Notes under the pieces: model-generated
Told to the model about the DNA's origin: nothing
What the model saw: the letters and a program-made list of their open reading frames with translations, nothing else
Database searches by the model: none
Source: Trichomonas vaginalis G3
Lineage: Eukaryota > Parabasalia > Trichomonadida > Trichomonadidae
Assembly: GCF_026262505.1 (NCBI RefSeq)
Contig: NC_067207.1
Location: 24,830,082-24,894,081, forward strand
Length of the DNA stretch: 64,000 nt
Direction: 5' to 3'
Position numbers and translations under genes: made by a program
Shown: positions 53,524-64,000 of the stretch, piece after piece
Numbering within the stretch: position 1 is the first letter of the stretch
Layout of the letters: each line of letters begins with the position of its first letter

Positions 53524-55335
53524 AATATTTGACAATTTTATTATCCCGATGGATAAACCATAGACCAATTAGACTAAGTTTATGTCTATAACGTCTTTCA
53601 TTTTCGGCAAATGAGTGGTACTTATAAGATAAACTATCTGGATTGAATCAAAACGGGATTAAAAAACAAAATCTTTTGTATTTCTATGAAGGGATGTAAA
53701 TATAGATTGCGTGGTTTGCTACCTCGATTGTATAAGCAACGATATTATGCTGCAAGCAAATCATTATGCCAATATTAGATGCGCCTTATAACAGAAAATA
53801 CAATGAGGCTATGAATATATTGAAGTTCTCATTTTTAGATTTAAGATTTGATTACATTTTCGGGTAAATTGACTAATTTCACATAAAAATTATAAGCATT
53901 CAAATTAGATGCACTAAGTACTTAGGGAAAATTCTTCAAAAACAAACATGCAATCGGATCTCCATCAGTCATCAAAATCAGAATCATTAGATCCCCTGCC
54001 TTTTATCAGATTCAGACATTTTTAATCAGAGCTCACGTTTTCCTTTAGTAAAGAATGAATGCCAGTCAGTAAAAAGAAAATGTGCGAAAAATAGTTTCTT
54101 AAAATGACATTGGATATCTACAACATCAAAAGGAAACAGTTCTTTTTGAACGGTAGATATTCATAATTATATGGTATGTGTAAAAAGAGCAGCCAACTAA
54201 TAGCGCCCTCTGTGTCATACCAACTAAACAATAGAGATTGAATAATTTACATTTGATTCTTTTTTTATTGGCTCGTTATAAGATATTAGTGCAAAATTGA
54301 AAGACACTATAGAGTGACAAGCACCTTTTAAAGATTAAAATTATGAAATCATGATTTGACATTGAGTGAAGATTTGACCATAATGAAACATATAAAATAC
54401 AAGCACATGATATCCTATGTGATGCAAATTTCAATTTTCAATATTATGATTAATATGATTCTCAAATCCCATTAAAGATTTCGGACCAGTGATTTAAATT
54501 CTCGAGATTTATTATGTGCAATTAGCAATCAATAAAATAGAAACAAACGCAGTAGAATTAAGGTTCAATTGAACAATGCAATTGTCAATGATCAAATTTT
54601 ACAAGAAAGAACAACTGCAATAGAACAAATAAGTTTCTTTCAAGATGTAAAAATACTTTTGACATACCATAATTCATTTGATTGTTTTAATTGAGGTGGG
54701 ATATATGAATTATATAAAAAATCAAAATTGAAAACATATTCAAAAGTAAAAGATATATTTTCATATTATATATCTGTTGCTTAATATTATTTTCTAAAAT
54801 GAGGATGAACCGGCTATTTATATATTCAAAAGTTGTAGTCCAGCAATGAATGCGAAAATAAGGAAAATGCAATGTAGAGTAATTGATACATAGGTTCGAT
54901 AATTAAAATAGGTCATGAAAAATAAACTCAAATTTACGTCAACCGTTTTTTAATTCTGCAAACTATTTTATAGCATTATACATTTATAATATAAACAATT
55001 GTTATTTGAATACATTCAATAATTCTGAAAAATGGTTAAGCAAATTGAATTTTCAATTGAAACGCTAAATTTTGAGAGATTCTCAAATTAATAAATCAGG
55101 ATCCAATTACAATTTATTCCAATGAACGACATTTATTTTTTCAATCTCTCTCAAATTCAACTCTCCTCTCAAAATAACATTTCAATTCAGATTATTTTAT
55201 GATTGAAAACTGTTCCCTATTGTTTCTCTAATAAAAATTTTTAAAATTTTCGCAACCTTATGATCAAACGTGCTTCAAATTTATTTTTAACAATCGTGTT
55301 GATATTTTTTTATACCCCATTCATCCTATAAGACA
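53524..55335. other. Long spacer
   Basis: About 1.8 kb of AT-rich DNA between divergently arranged genes. No credible gene, repeat or RNA seen. TTCATCC about 20 bp before the kinase start (near 55319) is a weak initiator-like element. Confidence 0.45.
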
Positions 55336-56349
55336 ATGATGGCTAGCATTCAAAACATCAAAAATTTTTCAGATAATTCATTTTTTTCTTTAGAAACTAT
55401 TATGAATAAACTAGAGATTGACTTCTTTGAACAGCATGGATATCAGTTCATTAAGACCATTGCAAGAGGTGGTTTCGGTGTCGTCTTCCTTGTTTATTCA
55501 CAATCTTATGATCAGTATTTTGCAGTTAAGAAAATACCGAAAGAGAACTTTAACTGTGCAGAAATTCACTGCCTTATTGAAATAAATGATCCTAAAGTCT
55601 GTAATCTATATCAATACTTCAAATTCTCTGATCATTACTACTTACTGATGGAATATTGCGACACTGACCTTGCCCAAAAGCTTAAGCAAGTCGAGAAACT
55701 TACAGAAGAAGCGACTAGAAGACTCGTTCACGATGTAATTGCCTGCTTAAAAGTTTGCCATGACAGAAATATTGTCCATGTAGACATTAAACCTTCGAAT
55801 TTCTTATTTGATAACTACGGAAGAGTTAAGCTCTGTGATTTCGGTCTTTCCAAAATGTACCAAGATCTTCCTTCCAGCTACACTTTCCATGGTACAAAAC
55901 ATTTCATGGCTCCAGAAATATTCCAGCACCGCCAGTTCAATCCGATCATTGCTGATATTTGGGCATTAGGAGTCACAATTTATTACATGGTTACTCAACA
56001 ATACCCATTCCAAGCCCAAGATGAAAAGTTCCTTCAATTCAACATTGAAAAGGGCAAATACAATGCAGATCTCGTACAAAACAGCTTACTTAGAGATCTT
56101 ATTGCCAGATGCCTTGAAAAGAACCCTCAGAAAAGAGCAACTGTTGATGAACTCTTAGAAATGCCGTATTTCCAAAACTCTACTCCAACACTTCGTGATA
56201 TGAGACGCTCCGATCTCATTCTTAAGCCAAAAATCCCATCTGTTAAATCAAACTACATTTCCAGGTCAACTTTGGCAAGTGTTCCAATTAATTACAATCG
56301 CTTACGCCTGAAGAACAATAATGCGCGTTATTCTGCTAATTTAATCTAA
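55336..56349 (+). CDS. Serine/threonine protein kinase with HVD instead of HRD
   Basis: 337 residues; kinase domain about residues 35-285. Glycine loop GGFGVVF, catalytic lysine in FAVKKI, a glutamate in the C helix (AEIHCLIEI), the catalytic loop as VHVDIKPSNF where the usual arginine of HRD is valine, DFG (CDFGLSK), APE (MAPEI) and a following DIWALG. All residues needed for catalysis are present. Loss of the HRD arginine means it does not use the usual activation-loop phosphate clamp (non-RD type). After the domain a basic tail follows (MRRSDLILKPK). Closest group by feel: CAMK/NEK-like protist kinases. Two adjacent ATGs at the start. Confidence 0.9.
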   Translation: MMASIQNIKNFSDNSFFSLETIMNKLEIDFFEQHGYQFIKTIARGGFGVVFLVYSQSYDQYFAVKKIPKENFNCAEIHCLIEINDPKVCNLYQYFKFSDHYYLLMEYCDTDLAQKLKQVEKLTEEATRRLVHDVIACLKVCHDRNIVHVDIKPSNFLFDNYGRVKLCDFGLSKMYQDLPSSYTFHGTKHFMAPEIFQHRQFNPIIADIWALGVTIYYMVTQQYPFQAQDEKFLQFNIEKGKYNADLVQNSLLRDLIARCLEKNPQKRATVDELLEMPYFQNSTPTLRDMRRSDLILKPKIPSVKSNYISRSTLASVPINYNRLRLKNNNARYSANLI

Positions 56350-56907
56350 AAATTGTTTGTATTTCTTTTCTATGTTAATTTTAACTTTTTTTTCTTTATT
56401 TGTTATAATCGAGCTGTGCTCAATGTCTACGCATGAAACATCTAATCGATCATGTGGTAAAGACAATCTGATTTTCGAACAAATTTAATTTGGAGTTAAT
56501 AATTATTTGCGATCGGATGGCGTTCTTAATTTTTATATTATAAATGTTATAAGTAATTTAATGGAACTATTAATTATTTGAAATTGACTCAAAAGACGAC
56601 AGATTGCCCGTATTTTCCCCATAAAACGCTAAAAGAGAATTAATTTTAAAATCATTCAATTTGTTTCCAAATTTAACATCTTTTTGCATTTTCTAATTTA
56701 GAGCAGCCATTATTTTTTTTTAATTTCATTACAACATTCTTTGATATGAATGATTCCAACAGAATATGCTGCATTATAACTAATATATTATCAAATCATT
56801 TGTAGTTGTGAAAATGGGTGGTTATAAACACAATAATTTTCGAAAATGTTAAAATTTAGAGTTCAAGAACAAAAAGAAATCATATTACATAGTTAACAAT
56901 ACTTGAC
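56350..56907. other. Spacer between kinase genes
   Basis: About 560 bp between convergent kinase genes. AT-rich; nothing seen. Confidence 0.45.
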
Positions 56908-58476
56908 TTAAATCTTCGTCTTGCTGAGCTTAATAATAAGCTCTCTTACCATCTCAAATCGGCGCTTCTCTTCTGACAAAGAGTAAGAAGCCTTCAATGA
57001 GTCGGTGAGAATAGCACGTGTCTTTTCCTTAAGGTTTGTAACCATCATCATCCTCTTTGTATGAGGGAAGTAGGCAACTTTCACCTTATCATCAAAATTG
57101 ACTTGGACATCACGTTGATCCATTCTGAAAAGAGTGGCGTTATCTGATCTAAGCCAGTATTTAATATGTGCAAGTGGTACATTCTTATCATATCTAACAT
57201 CTGGTAATGTGAACATTGATGTAAGTTTCTTCAAGAGCTTAGAGAACTTCTTTAAAGTTGCAACCATTGGCTCACTGGAAAGAAGAGGATCAATCAATTC
57301 TGGTTCTGTAACATAATAATCCCTATAGAATTGAATGAATTCTTCGTGAGGATCCATAATCCATCTTTCATTCTCTTTGGTGATCATACCAACTGTTCCA
57401 TCAGCAAGAAGATAGCTGAGACCTGTTCTCTTTGAATCATCGCAGAATCTTGAGACGAAATACTTTGGAATTGTGGTTTCTTCACCAACACGGACAGGAC
57501 CATCAACAGCATCATTGACAATTGGATTGTCAAGGACATTCTCATGCTTCTTTGGAACTTCTGCTAATAGAGCTGGCCTTTCTGTAATTGGTTTGTGAGA
57601 AACAATTGGCTTTTGTGGAACAATAGCAGTAAATTGACCGCCTGTAATGAATGGATGGCAAAGGAGTTGCTGAACACTTGGTCTTAAGTTTGGATTGATC
57701 TGAAGTGTTGATTTAATGAATTCCTTAGCATTCTTTGAAACTTGAGGTTCGATTGGAATAACATAGTTACCATTCTTGATATGCTCGTATAATAACTTTG
57801 TCTTGATGCAATCGAATGGCTGCTTTCCAAACAGCATGACGTAAACAGAAACGCCAATTGCCCAAACATCAACTTCATAAGAATGTCCTTTGGAACGGAG
57901 AATTTCTGGGCAAAGGTAGTTTGGTGTGCCACAAACTGTAAACTTCTTTTCATCATCATAATCAAGCTTTGCACTCAGGCCGAAATCTGCAACTTTGATC
58001 TTGCCATCAGCACCGACAAGGTAGTTCTCTAACTTGAGATCACGATGAATGATACGGTTATCATGAAGATAGCAGACACCGCTAAGAATATCCTTTGTGA
58101 TCTCAACAACCTTCTTCTCTGGAAGTCTTCTTGAACCACGTACCATATCACGAACTGACTTGCCTGGACAGTACTCTAAGAGGATGTAATGGTAACGAGA
58201 ATCTTCATAATGACCAAATGATCTAAGTACGTTTGGATGATTCAAAGAAGATTGGATAGAAATTTCTCCTTTAAGCTTCTCAATACTCTTTGGCTTTGTG
58301 TATTTGCTCTTGTTAATGACTTTGATTGCAAAATCTTGACCTGTTTCAGATTCTTGGACACGATAAACTGCAGCGAAACCTCCACGACCAAGCTCTTCGC
58401 GACGCTTGTAGCTTGTTACCTTTCCATTTGGACCCGGAAAGAAAAATGTAAGAGGTACAGCGCTATAAGATTGCAT
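56908..58476 (-). CDS. Polo-like kinase
   Basis: 522 residues. Kinase domain about 20-275: GRGGFAAVYRV, FAIKVINK, a C-helix glutamate, IIHRDLKLENYLV, ADFGLSAKL, CGTPNYLCPEIL. The tail from about residue 345 shows polo-box features: YFVSRFCDDSKRTGLSYLLADGTVG, then FIQFYRDYY, and a second box WLRSDNATLFRMDQRDVQVNF ending in a helix. Polo kinases act in mitosis and flagellar basal-body cycles; the polo boxes bind phosphorylated docking sites. The order kinase-box-box and 522-residue length fit the family. ATG at 58474-58476. Confidence 0.9.
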   Translation of the reverse strand: MQSYSAVPLTFFFPGPNGKVTSYKRREELGRGGFAAVYRVQESETGQDFAIKVINKSKYTKPKSIEKLKGEISIQSSLNHPNVLRSFGHYEDSRYHYILLEYCPGKSVRDMVRGSRRLPEKKVVEITKDILSGVCYLHDNRIIHRDLKLENYLVGADGKIKVADFGLSAKLDYDDEKKFTVCGTPNYLCPEILRSKGHSYEVDVWAIGVSVYVMLFGKQPFDCIKTKLLYEHIKNGNYVIPIEPQVSKNAKEFIKSTLQINPNLRPSVQQLLCHPFITGGQFTAIVPQKPIVSHKPITERPALLAEVPKKHENVLDNPIVNDAVDGPVRVGEETTIPKYFVSRFCDDSKRTGLSYLLADGTVGMITKENERWIMDPHEEFIQFYRDYYVTEPELIDPLLSSEPMVATLKKFSKLLKKLTSMFTLPDVRYDKNVPLAHIKYWLRSDNATLFRMDQRDVQVNFDDKVKVAYFPHTKRMMMVTNLKEKTRAILTDSLKASYSLSEEKRRFEMVRELIIKLSKTKI

Positions 58477-58853
58477 CTTGTTTTTTGCTAAACGTACATC
58501 ATTATAAAAGTGACGTTATTTTTGTATTGTTTTTTATGAGATGGCACATTTTCTTACGATGAATTATTATTTATCATGAATTCTATTAAATTATGCAAAA
58601 TTTTTATGAATGCGAAATTTTGGATTTCTTTTATAAATAGATGAAAGTGGTATTAAGCATTGCACATTCCTAACCTATCCATTTTAATCAATGTTATCTT
58701 CTAAATATTTATTTACTATGCTTAGATTTGGAAGTTGAAATAATAATTATTAATTAGAGAGGCATTTTATGTCAATAATAGCTAAAAATATCAAAATATA
58801 TAAATTATAATATACAACATGAACAAAACACTTTATTATTAAAAATATTATAA
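58477..58853. other. Spacer between PLK and CAP genes
   Basis: About 380 bp, AT-rich, no structure seen. Confidence 0.4.
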
Positions 58854-60197
58854 TTATTTTGTAAGAGCAAATGATGATGCGGCATCAATAACAGGTTCTT
58901 GATTATTACCGTCATCATCAGATGATAACTCATCGAGCGCGTAAGTCGGGCGATCACCCATACAAAAAGCTTCTTCATCTTTCATTTCTCCATTAAATTC
59001 TTTGTATCCAATCACGCGCGCAGAATAACATGACTGATACTGTTCAATGGAGAGTCCGAATCCCAATGCATTGCACTCAGAAGAAATAATAATTTCTTTG
59101 ATTGTTGGATTCGATATCCACATAAGAAATATCTCTTGTAATGGATCCTGTGACCATGGTGTAAGAAAAACCCCAACATTTGGTTTTGAATTAGGAGAAA
59201 TCTTATGAATCTTTTGAGTTATTGTTTTGGTCTCCATATCTATATCTTCTTTACGGAGTTTATCACAATATCGTTGTGCAACTTCACACCATTGAAGAGA
59301 TAATAAAATTGGCTTCATTCCTTTGATGGAACGATAATCATTCAAAATCATTAACATTTTGGATGCATTTGGATAACCCATATACATCTTTGGTATCTTT
59401 TGATGATGAGTTATGCATTTTCCAAGAAGGAGAATGCACCCGTATGTATTTTCGTTGATATTATCAATTAAAAATGAAACGTGAGTATAATCTCTGAGTA
59501 TTAGCTTTGGATACATTTTACTCTCTCGAATTATTCTGATAAATTCATCTACAGGCGAAGTTTCTCCTTTATGAACTTTCTCGAAAATGTAATTTGCTTC
59601 TTGGCAATTATCAAAGGTATTCTTGATAATAAGAGTAGATAAGTCGTTGAATAATGATGGGTTTGAAAGCTTTAAGTTCATTAACTTTGATGCTGCTGTA
59701 ATCGAAACAATCAAGGGTTTAACGCTATTTTTCCTACGGTAACAGTTAACATATCTTGTAACAGCTAGTAATGACTCCTTTTTGGATAGTTTGGACTTAA
59801 TGGTTGCTAAAATTTGAGTACAAAACCATGAGCCATTTGCGTTTTCAGCAACTCCAATACCAGTATGAGTATATTCACCTTGTATACGAGAGAAAGATGA
59901 AGGTTTTCTGAGCCAAGATAAAATAATTGTTTTACCTGGATCATCATTTGGTTCGCAAGTTGCAACATTTTCAGAAAATGCTAATGTAGTAGGAGCCATT
60001 GCCTCTCTGGAATTATATCCGTAGTGACCAAATGGAATACTATTCTTGGACATATTAATTGCATGTTCTCCAGCAATAAAGGAAAGTTCTTTAGAATAAT
60101 TTAATGCAGGGAGCCCATATTCCGTTCTTGCTTGATTTGTTAGCTCAAATAGGCGCCGTAGGACCCTATCTGGCTGACATAGAGGCCCTGTATTCAT
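58854..60197 (-). CDS. Protein with two CAP/SCP domains
   Basis: 447 residues. The first CAP domain (about 10-150) has the family motifs: LTNQARTEYGLPALNYS, HAINMSKNSIPFGHYGYN, FSENVAT and YTHTGIGVAENANGSWFCTQ. After a middle helical region, a second, weaker CAP-like unit occurs around residues 280-400 (LMILNDYRSIKGMKPILLSL, WISNPTIKEIIISSECNALG). CAP proteins are usually secreted, yet no signal peptide is visible, so this one may be cytosolic or secreted another way. The last 30 residues are acidic. CAP proteins in parasites are linked to host interaction, but that is family knowledge, not evidence here. Confidence 0.8.
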   Translation of the reverse strand: MNTGPLCQPDRVLRRLFELTNQARTEYGLPALNYSKELSFIAGEHAINMSKNSIPFGHYGYNSREAMAPTTLAFSENVATCEPNDDPGKTIILSWLRKPSSFSRIQGEYTHTGIGVAENANGSWFCTQILATIKSKLSKKESLLAVTRYVNCYRRKNSVKPLIVSITAASKLMNLKLSNPSLFNDLSTLIIKNTFDNCQEANYIFEKVHKGETSPVDEFIRIIRESKMYPKLILRDYTHVSFLIDNINENTYGCILLLGKCITHHQKIPKMYMGYPNASKMLMILNDYRSIKGMKPILLSLQWCEVAQRYCDKLRKEDIDMETKTITQKIHKISPNSKPNVGVFLTPWSQDPLQEIFLMWISNPTIKEIIISSECNALGFGLSIEQYQSCYSARVIGYKEFNGEMKDEEAFCMGDRPTYALDELSSDDDGNNQEPVIDAASSFALTK

Positions 60198-61605
60198 TCA
60201 ATTGAAAATTTTGATAAGAACGCATTGAATTGATATTACAATTACTCAAACATGTTTATGAAGAAGTTTTCATAATATATAAACAAAAATAATTAATGAT
60301 ATTCAATTCAATAAATTGAATTTTTGCCGTTTTTTCAATGATCAAATCGAACAAATATTACAAGTAATAATATGTAGAATAAAATTTATTAAATTGTATA
60401 CATTTACATTCAGTCAATTTTCAAAGATCCATATTTCAATTGTGTTTTGAGAGCTTCTTTTCATAGGATATTCCCCTCTTTCATTTATTTTAGGTCATTT
60501 ATTTTATCATTATACCGCTTATTCTAATTATATTAAAAATTCAATAATTGATTTTATTTTCCTAAATTCAAGATTTCAATTTTTCGAATTCCAGTTTCGA
60601 CAAATGCAAAATTATATGCCAAAATGAATTTAGATGACTTGTAAATCATTACACATGCTTAATTTTGAATTCTTGATAATCTCCTTGTATTTTTCTCCTT
60701 TGTTTTAATTAAATTCATTTCCCTTATAGACTTTTCAAACTCCTTATCTGAAACAGCATGCTATCATTCTTGGTTTCAAATGAATAGTTTTCATACCGAT
60801 TTATTATTAACAAATGGTTTTGCAGTACTAATAATCTATGCATCTCTAGTTTATACAGGAATTCTAGCCAAGGTCAACTTTTGTATAATTTCTGCAATAT
60901 TATAAAGTCCAATTTCAGTAATTTAAGATGGTTCATATGTATGCATAATTAATTGTTTTTCTTAAAATTCCGATATCAGTTTTTATATCAAAATCAAGAT
61001 ATTAATTGCGCTTTTAATATTTTAAGCTTTGTTGATTTCAATTTAGACAAATTTTGATTCGTTCGTTACAGAATTATTAATATCTGAGAAATTATTTATT
61101 TTTATAGATATAGACGTCTGCAATAGTAAATGACCCATGTTTTTTTATTAAAAAAATAGTTTCACTGTAGAGATTAATTTTATAAAACCTTGGAATATTT
61201 TTTATAAAATTTAAAAAAATAGTCACAATTAAAGTTTTAAAAAAGCAAATCGTCTTATTTTGTAGAAAACAATAAGCTGAACTTACCCGATTTAATCCAA
61301 AAGACAAAAACCTCAACCCAAATAACAATCGTTTCTTATATTTTGAATTCAACGGTTTTTTGATCATACAAATAAAAAGGTTCAAATTAAGGATCAAATT
61401 ACAAATAAGGATGATGCATTTTCTTCTAAAAACGATGAGACAATTTTATGATATTTAAAATTTCAATTCCGATCAAATTACAATTATGATATTTAAACAT
61501 CATGATAAGATATACAGTATGCAGAATTATTCGGATTAATAACCGTTTTGACATCTCATCTGATTTGAATTGAATATCAACTGATGGTCACAATTTTAAT
61601 TGCTA
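60198..61605. other. Long spacer before the lysozyme gene
   Basis: About 1.4 kb, AT-rich, no credible gene or repeat. The reading frame at 61092-61397 is composition-driven. Confidence 0.45.
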
Positions 61606-62202
61606 ATGCCGTACAAGGTTATCGACATTTCTGTCTGGCAAGGCGACATTGATTTCAACGCCGCTCGTGATCAATCTGGCGTCCAAGGCGTTATGATTCG
61701 CTGCGGATATGGTTCTTACAGCCCAGCCCAAATTGATGGACAATTCCACAACCACATGAGAGCTGCTATCGCTGCTAACATGCTCATTGGTGTTTACCAC
61801 TATGGTTACGCTCAATCCGTTCCAGAAGCCGAAGGTGAAGCCGATTTCGCTATCAGTATTTTCGACCAGTACAGACAGTGGATCAGATTACCAATTGCTT
61901 ACGATATCGAAGATCCAACAATGAACGTAGGAAGAGATTTGGTAGGTCAAATGGCGGCGGCGTTTGCGAATAAGATCAGGGCAGCAGGTTATACTCCAAT
62001 GTGTTATTGCAACTTGAACTGGGCTACGAACTTCATTAACATGGATATTGTCAATGCTAATGGTATCGATGTTTGGATTGCACAATACAACTCAGAATGT
62101 CAGTATTGGGGTCCGTACGTTATGTGGCAGTTCACTGATTGCCTTCCAATCGGTGGCTATTATGCTGGTGTCGATGGCTCTTGGTGCTATAAGGATTACT
62201 AA
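61606..62202 (+). CDS. GH25-family lysozyme (muramidase)
   Basis: 198 residues from the ATG at 61606. GH25 signatures: VIDISVWQGDIDF at the start with the catalytic aspartate near residue 7, GVMIRCGYGSY, MLIGVYHYGYAQ, and LPIAYDIEDP with the catalytic glutamate near residue 103, then a WGPYVMWQFTD end. GH25 enzymes cut the peptidoglycan glycan. They are bacterial in origin and are known in trichomonads from gene transfer. There is no signal peptide. Base use is clearly less AT-rich than its neighbours. Probable role: digesting bacteria or competing with them (inference). Confidence 0.9.
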   Translation: MPYKVIDISVWQGDIDFNAARDQSGVQGVMIRCGYGSYSPAQIDGQFHNHMRAAIAANMLIGVYHYGYAQSVPEAEGEADFAISIFDQYRQWIRLPIAYDIEDPTMNVGRDLVGQMAAAFANKIRAAGYTPMCYCNLNWATNFINMDIVNANGIDVWIAQYNSECQYWGPYVMWQFTDCLPIGGYYAGVDGSWCYKDY

Positions 62203-62851
62203 ACCAGCTAATTAAAATATCTAAGTTTTCAAACTTAATTTTTAAATATCTACCTTCTTACTTCCTATATTATCTTTTTTCATGATTATCAGGAACACAT
62301 ATATTTCATCATTTTTTGAATGTTGATTACATTTTGCTAATTTTACTATTATATCTCTATAGGTTGGCTATCTAGGATTTTGTACAAAATAATAATGTAA
62401 TCTCCGTGATCATAACAATACTTGATGCAACAAGCAGCTTTTGCTTTAAATGACTCTGATCTTCTATTTGTTCTACATTAAGTTAAATATTTCCAAGCGT
62501 TCATGTTATTGGTTCTCAAAATTTCTTACTAAAAAAATTAATTCAAATAAATAGGAAGAAATCATTATTACAAACGTGCTTCATACAAACAGTATTACAT
62601 ACTTTGCATCATATTTGAGCGCAAACCCAATGATATAATTTTTTTTTCTGGATATATCTTTTCCAAGTGATAATATAAATATCTTGCTTTATTTCTATTA
62701 AATTGTATCTTTATTATCAATAATTTATATTTTTTTAATTTTTTTTTTATATTGCTGTTTCTATACCATGTATCAATATGAACAATAATATCTCTTAGAT
62801 GTTTCTATTTCATATGGCTATATAATTTGCGTTTCTAAAAATATTATCAAT
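62203..62851. other. Spacer after the lysozyme gene
   Basis: About 650 bp between convergent genes, with poly-T rich runs. Nothing else seen. Confidence 0.4.
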
Positions 62852-63751
62852 TTAGAATTCTGTGCAACCATATTTTCGAAGAACATCTATAGCTTGATTG
62901 TTATAACGCTTTATAGCTTCTCCTAGTGGTGTTTTGTTCCCTTGGTTCTTCGCATTCTTTTTAATTGTTGGTTGTTTACATAAAAATTCGCAAATTTCAG
63001 GCTTATTCCATATAGCAGCAATATGCAAAGGAGTATTATCATAGTTATCTAAATCATTCACATCTATAAATACTATAGCGTACTTTACACCTTCTAAACA
63101 TCCGCAGCTACAAAAATTATGAAGAATTGTTGAGGAAAAATTACCTCTAACTAATGCATCTGCCCCATGTTTGCAAAGAAGTTTAACTAAGTTAAAGTTA
63201 CCTTTTTGCGCAGCTTGTAGTATCATATTATAACCAAACTCTGGTTGACGAACTTCAGAATAATTTTCATCAACAGAAACTTTAATTGTTTGTTCATCCC
63301 CTTGAGCAGCTGCATTTTCAAGTATCTCATAGATTTTCAAATGGTTTTGTTCTGCTTTTCGTAAACTTCGAAGCATTATTGTATTATTATTTGTAATTTT
63401 ATTTTGTATATTTTTCTGAGGTGGTGTAAACGAATCATGATTGATTTGTATGAATGCTTTGATATCCGAAAGGAATTGGAAGTTTAAAACTTTCGATAAA
63501 AATTCCAATACTTTTGTAATATTTGAAAATTCAGAACCGAAATCAATATGCACATGCTGTAGTATCTTAAACATATCATCACTTGTGAAGAATTCATGAA
63601 CATTCTTAACAATTTCGAAAAAATAATTAATTCCAAGACTTGTGTTATCTAAAATGCAACATATTTGATCTGTAGTTCGCAGATCGTAAAATGTCCTATC
63701 ATTTATCCATTCATCGATCCTGTCAGCATAGTACTTATAATCAATAGTCAT
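62852..63751 (-). CDS. Ankyrin-repeat protein (third of the window)
   Basis: 299 residues from the ATG at 63749-63751 (MTIDYKYYADRIDEWI). N-terminal helical region (TTDQICCILDNTSLGINYFF, FLSKVLNFQFLSDIKAFI) that is shorter and different from the module in the two other ankyrin genes. Ankyrin repeats from about residue 180: YNMILQAAQKGNFNLVKLLC, then NTPLHIAAIWNKPEICEFLC. Ends KKYGCTEF-like. Intact. Binding partner unknown. Confidence 0.75.
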   Translation of the reverse strand: MTIDYKYYADRIDEWINDRTFYDLRTTDQICCILDNTSLGINYFFEIVKNVHEFFTSDDMFKILQHVHIDFGSEFSNITKVLEFLSKVLNFQFLSDIKAFIQINHDSFTPPQKNIQNKITNNNTIMLRSLRKAEQNHLKIYEILENAAAQGDEQTIKVSVDENYSEVRQPEFGYNMILQAAQKGNFNLVKLLCKHGADALVRGNFSSTILHNFCSCGCLEGVKYAIVFIDVNDLDNYDNTPLHIAAIWNKPEICEFLCKQPTIKKNAKNQGNKTPLGEAIKRYNNQAIDVLRKYGCTEF

Positions 63752-64000
63752 TCTTAAAATTTGGTCGTAAAGAAAAACAAAAATCAAGATTTTGCAAAAT
63801 TTAATCTTTGTTTGGAGTACTTTGTTTTTATGAATTTTTCAATTTTGAGTTAATAAAAAGTAGCCGTCAATTTTTTTCATAAAATTCCCAGCGTAAAAGA
63901 GGAAATCTTCAAACAAATCTTATTAAACTATGAAGATGATTATTGAAAGAAAAATTACCACAATGGAATACCGATCGGTAATTTCGACAGTTTAGAATTT
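63752..64000. other. Sequence after the last gene to the window edge
   Basis: About 250 bp upstream of the minus-strand ankyrin gene; no further feature seen before the window ends. Confidence 0.3.

Overview
The window reads as nuclear DNA of a parabasalid protist, most likely a trichomonad and perhaps Tritrichomonas. The DNA is very AT-rich, the genes show no obvious introns, and spacers are short. The gene set also fits: ankyrin proteins with the trichomonad-type N-terminal module, a signal-less GH25 lysozyme, a polo kinase with divergent polo boxes, a flagella-associated coiled-coil protein, and an 18.5 kb Polinton/Maverick. The species call is inference from gene content.

Layout. 1-2289: a ricin-like beta-trefoil protein and a spacer. 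2296-20774: a complete-length Polinton flanked by the 6-bp target duplication ATGGCT, with about 740-bp terminal inverted repeats that each carry the same gene. Its left half holds structural genes (two small amphipathic proteins, major capsid protein, packaging ATPase, a likely minor capsid protein and a phage-type tail-fibre-like protein). Its right half holds the integrase and protein-primed DNA polymerase, mostly on the minus strand. Several of its genes are broken, so it is treated as a fossil, yet its ends are almost identical, which points to a recent insertion. 20781-34080: a beta-helix surface-type protein with a decayed second copy, a PWWP-like fragment, a cluster of long hairpins (23162-23455), a giant alpha-solenoid protein, a MITE with nested inverted repeats, a Vps55-like membrane protein and a PP6-regulatory (SAPS) protein. 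34181-37285: a hAT DNA transposon with one stop codon inside its transposase. 37724-44743: a large possibly VPS9-like protein, a TTAA-flanked MITE-like element, a small unknown protein and a CCDC87-like flagellar protein. 45825-49580: two ankyrin genes in pieces. 49979-64000: an ABC half-transporter, a coiled-coil protein, two protein kinases, a double CAP-domain protein, the GH25 lysozyme and a third ankyrin protein.

The most unusual signals are DNA structures, not genes. First, five GC-rich double-hairpin motifs of about 25-33 bp lie inside genes of the AT-rich Polinton, apparently without upsetting several of those reading frames. They form at least two sequence families with copies in different genes and orientations, like the in-frame palindromic elements of Rickettsia or the double-hairpin elements of fungal mitochondria. 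Second, the host spacer at 23162-23455 carries four long hairpins in a row, three of them enclosed by an outer stem that competes with the fourth. Another long hairpin lies upstream of the ABC transporter. Third, the Polinton genes share an upstream A/T motif just before their start codons.

Limits: everything here is by eye. Family calls rest on visible motifs, and no similarity search or folding program was run.
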